Below, piece after piece: positions 59,345 through 64,000 of a DNA stretch of 64,000 bases (within the stretch, counting starts at the first letter, position 1; every line of letters begins with the position of its first letter). The notes beneath the pieces were generated by a model that did not search any database, was not told the DNA's origin, and saw nothing but the letters and a program-made list of their open reading frames with translations. The translations under genes and the position numbers were made by a program. Source of the stretch: Marinobacter shengliensis (lineage in GTDB: Bacteria > Pseudomonadota > Gammaproteobacteria > Pseudomonadales > Oleiphilaceae); NCBI RefSeq assembly GCF_003007715.1, contig NZ_PXNO01000023.1, forward strand, positions 248,001 to 312,000. The letters run 5' to 3'.

Positions 59345-59725
59345 ATGCCTCAGCTTCGTTTCATCTTTTTGCTGAGTACCGCAGTGTTTGCTGTATTTCT
59401 GGCTATCTCGACAGCTCAGGCGCATCACGGTTGGGCCTGGGCCACAGATGAGGAATTCGAAATCACCGGTGTTATCCGATCAGTGCGCCTCGGGAATCCC
59501 CATGGCGAGGTGACGATACGCGTGGATGGCGAGGATTGGGTGGTGGAAGTGGGTCAGCCTTGGCGTAATGAGCGGGTTGGACTGACCAGGGAAATGTTGA
59601 GCGAGGGGCGGGAGATTACCGTGCATGGTCACCGTTCGGCCCGGGAGGGTGAACGGTTGGTGAAGGCCGAGCGGGTTGTGATCGACGGTCAGGACTTCAA
59701 TCTTTACCCTGGCCGTGCTTCCTGA
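59345..59725 (+). CDS. DUF6152 family exported protein
   Basis: 126 residues: signal peptide to about STAQAHHGW, then the family pattern HHGWAWATDEEFEITGVI, LGNPHGEVTIRVDG and REITVHGHRS. A paired HH at the mature N terminus could bind metal. Family often near copper genes or DUF6644 genes; exact role unknown. AGGAGG lies 6-12 bases before ATG. Confidence 0.78.
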   Translation: MPQLRFIFLLSTAVFAVFLAISTAQAHHGWAWATDEEFEITGVIRSVRLGNPHGEVTIRVDGEDWVVEVGQPWRNERVGLTREMLSEGREITVHGHRSAREGERLVKAERVVIDGQDFNLYPGRAS

Positions 59726-59733
59726 GCCCGGGG

Positions 59734-60219
59734 ATGATTGAACCGGCGTTGAGCCTCATCCAGGAGTTGGCTTTGGTCTCGGCCTTGCGTAATTCCACGT
59801 TCATGTACCCGTTGGTAAACGCTGGGCATATTCTCGGGGTTGCAATGCTGGTTGGCGGTATTGTGCCGCTGGATCTGCGTTTGCTGGGGCTTTGGCGCAG
59901 GTACCCCGTGACAATGTTCGTAGATGTACTTCGAATAACATCGGCGATGGGGCTGGTGCTGGCGATTGTTTGCGGGTTGCTGCTATTCGCCACGGCAGCC
60001 GTGGACTACGCGGGTTCGCCGTTGTTCCAGGCCAAGATCGCGCTGGTGGTGTTGGGCGTATCGAATGCTTTGGTACTGGGTAAGGTATTGAGGCGCCGGG
60101 ATGTGGAGAACTTGCCCATGATGGCGAGACTGCCTTTTTCTGTGAGAGTGGGGGCGGCGTTGTCATTGTTTGTATGGATTGGTGCGCTGATTCTTGGGAG
60201 GCTATTGGGGTATTTTTAA
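59734..60219 (+). CDS. DUF6644-type membrane protein
   Basis: 161 residues with four hydrophobic segments (NAGHILGVAMLVGGIVPLDL, MGLVLAIVCGLLLFATAAVD, KIALVVLGVSNALVLG, LSLFVWIGALILGRLLGYF). It follows the DUF6152 gene by 8 bp and is convergent with copD, so the two small genes form a pair. The His of NAGHILG is in a position used for haem in similar small membrane proteins, but this is only a hint. Confidence 0.76.
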   Translation: MIEPALSLIQELALVSALRNSTFMYPLVNAGHILGVAMLVGGIVPLDLRLLGLWRRYPVTMFVDVLRITSAMGLVLAIVCGLLLFATAAVDYAGSPLFQAKIALVVLGVSNALVLGKVLRRRDVENLPMMARLPFSVRVGAALSLFVWIGALILGRLLGYF

Positions 60220-60243
60220 CCCCACGGTATGAGCGACCCAGGG

Positions 60244-61101
60244 TTATTCCGGCCCAACCACCGTGGTCAGAAAAGCTGTTGTAACAAGAATTGCCAAACC
60301 TACGGTCATTTCTGTAACTATGGACAGGCGAAGCCGCCGCGTATAACCCACCCGCGCCAGCCGGGGCACCAGATAGAATTTGTTGATGGCGCCGAGCGCC
60401 AATAACAGTGATACCAAAGCAAGCTTGGCCAGCAACAGCCAGCCGTAAGCGCTGTTGACCAGCCCCGAAAGAGGCTGAACCAGCAGCAGAATCATGAGTC
60501 CCCCACAGATTACTAGTGCGCCAACAAAGGCCAGGGCCGTCTGGCCAAAGCACTGCATACTGGCCTGCAGTTGAGCGACCTGATGACCGTTGCTAACCCG
60601 CCACAGTGGATAGAGTGACCCTAGCCACAGGGAGATCCCCGATAGGTGAATGACTAGTAATGCGGCGCCACGGCTGTCGTTATGTAAATGTCCGGTTTGC
60701 GTAAAGGCAAACAGTAGGCTGACGGCGCCTGCAATTACCAGAGCGTAGCCGAGGCGCCGGCCTCCCCAGACTGCCACCCATAGGCCTGCCAGGGTGAGCG
60801 TAAATCCCAGCAGGTGTGCTCGTGTGGTGTCTCCTACATTGGTTTCCCAGATAATGTTCGCGATGTCCGGGTCGAAGGCACCGGCGATGCCGCCTCCAAA
60901 TGCTGCCCCTGTGTGCACCGGAAAACTGGCGGCAGTAGCTGACAGCCCCAGCACTCCTGCCGCAAGAATGTAGCTATGCATCGGCCGCTCTATGCCGTGA
61001 GGTTTAAGCAACCACAGGCAGAACAGGCCGCCAATCACCCCTGCGGTGCTGAGATAGATCAGCACCTTGGTGGCGATGGTTAGAAGGGTCCAGATGTCCA
61101 T
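60244..61101 (-). CDS. copD: copper resistance protein CopD
   Basis: 285 residues with about eight membrane helices and the CopD core in the second half (VIHLSGISLWLGSLYPLW, LVNSAYGWLLLAKLALVSLLLALGAINKFYLVPRL). With CopC it is thought to import or move copper across the inner membrane. It starts 5 bp after copC. Confidence 0.88.
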   Translation of the reverse strand: MDIWTLLTIATKVLIYLSTAGVIGGLFCLWLLKPHGIERPMHSYILAAGVLGLSATAASFPVHTGAAFGGGIAGAFDPDIANIIWETNVGDTTRAHLLGFTLTLAGLWVAVWGGRRLGYALVIAGAVSLLFAFTQTGHLHNDSRGAALLVIHLSGISLWLGSLYPLWRVSNGHQVAQLQASMQCFGQTALAFVGALVICGGLMILLLVQPLSGLVNSAYGWLLLAKLALVSLLLALGAINKFYLVPRLARVGYTRRLRLSIVTEMTVGLAILVTTAFLTTVVGPE

Positions 61102-61106
61102 GGCGG

Positions 61107-61532
61107 TCAGTGGTGACCCTCATGTGCATCCTGGCCGGAGGCTGAGTCTTGGTGACTCTCATGGGCCTCAGCGCTCTCTCCCAAGTGAAAGCTGAAGCCG
61201 CCGGTCATGGTGTGGCCGTCGTCGGCCATGGCGCGCCATTCCACTTCGTAGTGCCCTTCTTGAAGTGTTGGCAGGTCAATCCGGTAATCGGTTTTGGATT
61301 CGCGGCTGGGCCGGAAATCCACTCGTACCCGCTCGCCGGCACCGTCGGTCAGGTTTACGCGCATCAGTCTTACGGTGTCGCCGAAACGGAGTTCCAGGTG
61401 TTCCGGGGACGTTTGCACATGCTCGTCGCTTGCGGGTGATGAATAAACCACATCCGTGTGGGCTTTGGCCAGGCTGGTGCTGGTGAGGGTGACAAACATC
61501 ATTAGCAGGGGCAGAAACAGGTGTTTAGTCAT
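61107..61532 (-). CDS. copC: copper-binding protein CopC
   Basis: 141 residues: signal peptide to about SLAKAHTDVVY, then a CopC beta-barrel beginning with the copper-binding His of AHTDVVYSSPASDEHV and containing LRFGDTVRLMRVNL and VEWRAMADDGHTMTGGFSF. A His-rich end (HESHQDSASGQDAHEGHH) adds further copper ligands. Periplasmic copper carrier. Confidence 0.9.
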   Translation of the reverse strand: MTKHLFLPLLMMFVTLTSTSLAKAHTDVVYSSPASDEHVQTSPEHLELRFGDTVRLMRVNLTDGAGERVRVDFRPSRESKTDYRIDLPTLQEGHYEVEWRAMADDGHTMTGGFSFHLGESAEAHESHQDSASGQDAHEGHH

Positions 61533-61555
61533 GGCTCTTTCTCCGGTGATTGAAT

Positions 61556-62845
61556 CTATTTTGGCAGATCATTGGGAACACGATCGGTCTCGCGGGCAAC
61601 GGTGCCTGTTGGGTGCTGATACCAGCCAGGGTCTCCGTCGAGTTGATCGCGAACTTTGATGACGGTAAACATACCGCCCATTTCCATATTTCCGAACTGA
61701 CCTTTGCCCATCATCATGGCGAGGGTGTTCTCCGGGCCGGGCATATGGCCGGCATCGACATGAGTCTGGTGTTCACCCATGCCGTGTTCACCCATCGCCA
61801 TATAGCCAGGAACCAGCGCCTGAATGCGCTGCTCGACCTCGTTCTGATTCACACCCAGGGTGTTGGGGATATCGTGCCCCATCGCGTTCATGGTGTGGTG
61901 GGCCATATGGCAGTGGAAAGCCCAGTCGCCGGGTTTGGCAATAAACTCGATGTCTCGGGCCTGGCCGACGCCGACAATTTCGGTGGCTTCGGTGCGCCAT
62001 TGCGCCTGGGGCCAGCGCCCGCCGTCCCCGCCGGTGACCCAGAACTTGACCCCGTGAACGTGCATGGGGTGGTTCCACATAGACAGGTTGCCCATGCGAA
62101 TACGCACTCGTTCCCCCGTCTGTGCCACCAGTGAATCGATAAACGGAAAGACCTTGCTGTTCATGGTCCACAGATCAAAGTCTTGCATGATGGATGGGTC
62201 GGGGCGGTAGGTGCCCGGATGAATGGCCCAGTTATGCAGCATGATGGCGTAGTCCCGATCTACCGGGTTGGCTTCTGGCTCGCGGGGATGAATGATGAAC
62301 ATACCCATCATGCCCATGGCCATCTGCACCATCTCATCTGAGTGAGGGTGGTACATGTGGGTGCCGTGTTGCACCAGCGGAAACTCATACACAAAGGTTT
62401 TGCCGGGCGGGATGGAGGGCTGGGTCAGACCGGCCACGCCATCCATGCCGTTGGGCAGTATCAGGCCGTGCCAGTGCACACTGGTGGGTTCTTTCAGGCG
62501 ATTCGTCACGTAGATTCTCACCCGGTCACCCTCGACAGCCTCAAGGGTGGGCCCCGGAGTGCTGCCATTGTAGCCCCAGGCTTTGATGGTGGTGCCGTCG
62601 CCGAAGGCGTGTTCGATTTCTTCGGCAATCAGGTGGAACTCTTTTACTCCATCGCGCAGGCGATAACCCAGGGTTCGCCCGTTGGGCGTGATGACCGGGC
62701 GATAGCCCTGACTGGTCCGGTCCGGGGCTGTGAGGGGCGTGTGTGTTGTTTCGTGGCGGTTGCCAGCGGCGAAAGCCTGTGCTGGCAGGGCACCGGCTAC
62801 CAGGCCAGCGGCACTGCCCAGTATAAAATGACGACGATTAACCAT
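61556..62845 (-). CDS. Tat-exported multicopper oxidase (CopA-type)
   Basis: 429 residues. The N terminus MVNRRHFILGSAAG is a twin-arginine signal. Copper motifs: SVHWHGLILPNGMDG and HGTHMYHPHSDE in the first cupredoxin domain; MWNHPMHVHGVKFWV and WAFHCHMAHHTMNAMGHD in the last, giving type 1, 2 and 3 copper ligands. A Met/His-rich end (MGEHGMGEHQTHVDAGHMPG) resembles the copper-oxidase subgroup of CopA/CueO. Probably oxidises Cu(I) in the periplasm. Second gene of the operon, 9 bp after the TolC-like gene. Confidence 0.92.
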   Translation of the reverse strand: MVNRRHFILGSAAGLVAGALPAQAFAAGNRHETTHTPLTAPDRTSQGYRPVITPNGRTLGYRLRDGVKEFHLIAEEIEHAFGDGTTIKAWGYNGSTPGPTLEAVEGDRVRIYVTNRLKEPTSVHWHGLILPNGMDGVAGLTQPSIPPGKTFVYEFPLVQHGTHMYHPHSDEMVQMAMGMMGMFIIHPREPEANPVDRDYAIMLHNWAIHPGTYRPDPSIMQDFDLWTMNSKVFPFIDSLVAQTGERVRIRMGNLSMWNHPMHVHGVKFWVTGGDGGRWPQAQWRTEATEIVGVGQARDIEFIAKPGDWAFHCHMAHHTMNAMGHDIPNTLGVNQNEVEQRIQALVPGYMAMGEHGMGEHQTHVDAGHMPGPENTLAMMMGKGQFGNMEMGGMFTVIKVRDQLDGDPGWYQHPTGTVARETDRVPNDLPK

Positions 62846-62854
62846 GGTGCTGCC

Positions 62855-64000
62855 TCAGTGGTTGTGGTGTTCGTGGCCCTGGCCGCCAGCTTGGACGGAG
62901 GGCAGTTGGACGGCATCTGGCAGAGCGGCGTCTAGGGGCGTGGCGCTGATCATCGCCAGATGTATGCGCTGAATCCAGTACTGTTCAAGGGTTTCAGCGT
63001 GTTCGCGCCAGGCGTCGAACTCCCGCGCCCTGGCGTTGAGCAGTTCAAAGGCGCCCCTCAACATAAAGTTGTATTCACGCAGGCTCAGGTCCACTTGCCG
63101 CTGCCATTGCGGGATGACCTGTTGTTCCAGTTGCTCAACGTTGGTTCGAGTCAGCCTTAACCGGTTAGCCAAATCCGGGAGTTGCGTGCGCAGTTCGAGC
63201 TCTCTGGCATTCACCAGCGCGTCGGCTCGCAATAACTGAGCGCCAGCCCCGGCCCGTCGTGCCTGGTTGCGATCGAACAGGGGGAGGCCAATCGACATCG
63301 ACGGGCCAGCGCTGTATCCGCCGTCAGATTCCCGCTCGACATCGATACCGATGTCCCATTGGGTGATCCCGCCCTGGCGCGCGTAGAACGCCTGGCGATG
63401 CTCGGCAACGGCCTGGACTTGCCGTGCGATGCGCAGGTCCAGCCGCTGTGTCAGGGCGTGGTCTGTTAAGGCGGCAACGTCTATCTGTTCATCGTTTGGC
63501 AGTTGTGGCAGCGTGACCGGCAACTCCATCATGGCGGGGTGTTCAAGGCCCAGTCGCAGCGCCAGTGTGGTTTGCGCTTGCTGGGCGTCGGCCTGGGCGC
63601 GGCGCAGGGCACGCTGGCTCTGTAACTGCTGGTCTCGGTATTGCAGCAAGCTCAGTTCTTTAAGGTTGCCGGCCTCGTGCAGGCGTTCTGCCAGTAAAAG
63701 GGCTGTTTCCGCCGCGTTCAGGGCAAGCCGGGCGACAGCTTCACGGTGGCTGGCACCCACGGCATGGAAGTAATCCTGCTGCACCTGATAGAGCTCCTGG
63801 TTCAGAGTGTCCAACAGTTCAAGCCGAGCGCTGGTTAGCGCTTCCTCCGCCAGGGTCTTTCGTAAAGAGTGGGTCATCAAATCCAGCAGGCTTTGGCTCA
63901 GGCCCAGCCCCAGCTCCCAGCGACCACCGCCATCGGGGCGCATGGCTGACACGGCGAGGGTCGGGTTGCTCAGCATTTGTGCCTGCAGCTGTTCTGCTTC
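62855..64000 (-). CDS. TolC-family outer-membrane efflux protein (partial)
   Basis: The reading frame is open to the end of the window, so the N terminus is missing; the 382 codons present cover most of the helical barrel. Landmarks include LGLSQSLLDLMTHSLRKTLA, ARLALNAAETALLLAERLHEAGNLKELSLL (first repeat) and SIGLPLFDRNQARRAGAGAQLLRADALVNARELELR (second repeat). It ends His-rich (GGQGHEHHNH). Position before the copper oxidase suggests a CusC-like copper efflux channel or a companion of an RND pump further upstream. Confidence 0.87.
   Translation of the reverse strand, partial: EAEQLQAQMLSNPTLAVSAMRPDGGGRWELGLGLSQSLLDLMTHSLRKTLAEEALTSARLELLDTLNQELYQVQQDYFHAVGASHREAVARLALNAAETALLLAERLHEAGNLKELSLLQYRDQQLQSQRALRRAQADAQQAQTTLALRLGLEHPAMMELPVTLPQLPNDEQIDVAALTDHALTQRLDLRIARQVQAVAEHRQAFYARQGGITQWDIGIDVERESDGGYSAGPSMSIGLPLFDRNQARRAGAGAQLLRADALVNARELELRTQLPDLANRLRLTRTNVEQLEQQVIPQWQRQVDLSLREYNFMLRGAFELLNARAREFDAWREHAETLEQYWIQRIHLAMISATPLDAALPDAVQLPSVQAGGQGHEHHNH

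Noticed and set aside
1-64000. CRISPR arrays, tRNA and rRNA genes, integrase genes, replication origin
   Set aside because: No regularly spaced repeats, no tRNA-like TPsiC arms in a cloverleaf, no rRNA sequence, no integrase and no DnaA-box cluster were seen; the island therefore has no obvious integration machinery of its own apart from RAYT remains.

Overview
The window looks like the chromosome of a marine, hydrocarbon-degrading gammaproteobacterium, most probably Marinobacter or a close relative. This is inferred from gene content, not from a marker gene: an integral-membrane alkane hydroxylase beside a GntR regulator, an ATP-dependent urea amidolyase with an Urt transporter, TrhO, Ohr/OhrR, and a Gac/Rsm-type small RNA. 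No rRNA or tRNA gene was seen.

Layout. 0-8.3 kb is ordinary core: trhO, a DUF481 outer-membrane protein, a DUF523/DUF1722 protein, a secreted DUF6160-like protein, a GntR regulator divergent from alkB with a FadR-type operator inside the alkB promoter, glyoxalase I, an EamA transporter and a ComEA-like protein. About 8.4-8.7 kb, minus strand, holds a strong candidate CsrA/RsmA-sequestering RNA with a GacA-type upstream box. 8.7-21.4 kb is a urea-use locus: a GntR regulator, urea carboxylase and allophanate hydrolase on the minus strand, and urtABCDE on the plus strand. Urea is imported, carboxylated to allophanate and hydrolysed to ammonia and CO2 without urease. Two copies of a 52-bp element lie between regulator and carboxylase, each inside a different perfect inverted repeat.

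21.4-37.6 kb is an accessory, partly AT-rich island rich in defence and conflict genes: a SIR2-HerA pair followed by a KTSC gene; an orphan PAAR effector with a probable immunity gene; a PD-(D/E)XK-like protein; a dGTPase; and a tightly overlapping four-gene cluster encoding a small protein starting MGSSGSG, a PfkB-kinase/deoxyribosyltransferase fusion, a QueC-like enzyme and a HhH-GPD DNA glycosylase. This last cluster resembles type IV CBASS accessory genes but has no cyclase, and is the best candidate for an undescribed system. RAYT-type transposase remains and related palindromic repeats are scattered through the island.

37.6-59.2 kb is mixed: an acyl-CoA synthetase and AraC regulator bounded by a degenerate direct repeat, a glutamate-cysteine ligase-like/aspartoacylase-like pair, a HigBA-type toxin-antitoxin pair, trxC, a creatinase-like M24 protein, an Acg-type flavoprotein, a ferric-reductase-like protein, ohrR-ohr, a histone-deacetylase family protein, and several genes cut down by internal deletion (hepT, a DUF6920 duplicate, probably an ADP-ribosylglycohydrolase). 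59.2-64 kb is a copper-handling locus: TolC-like protein, Tat-exported multicopper oxidase, CopC and CopD on the minus strand, with DUF6152 and DUF6644-type genes convergent to it.
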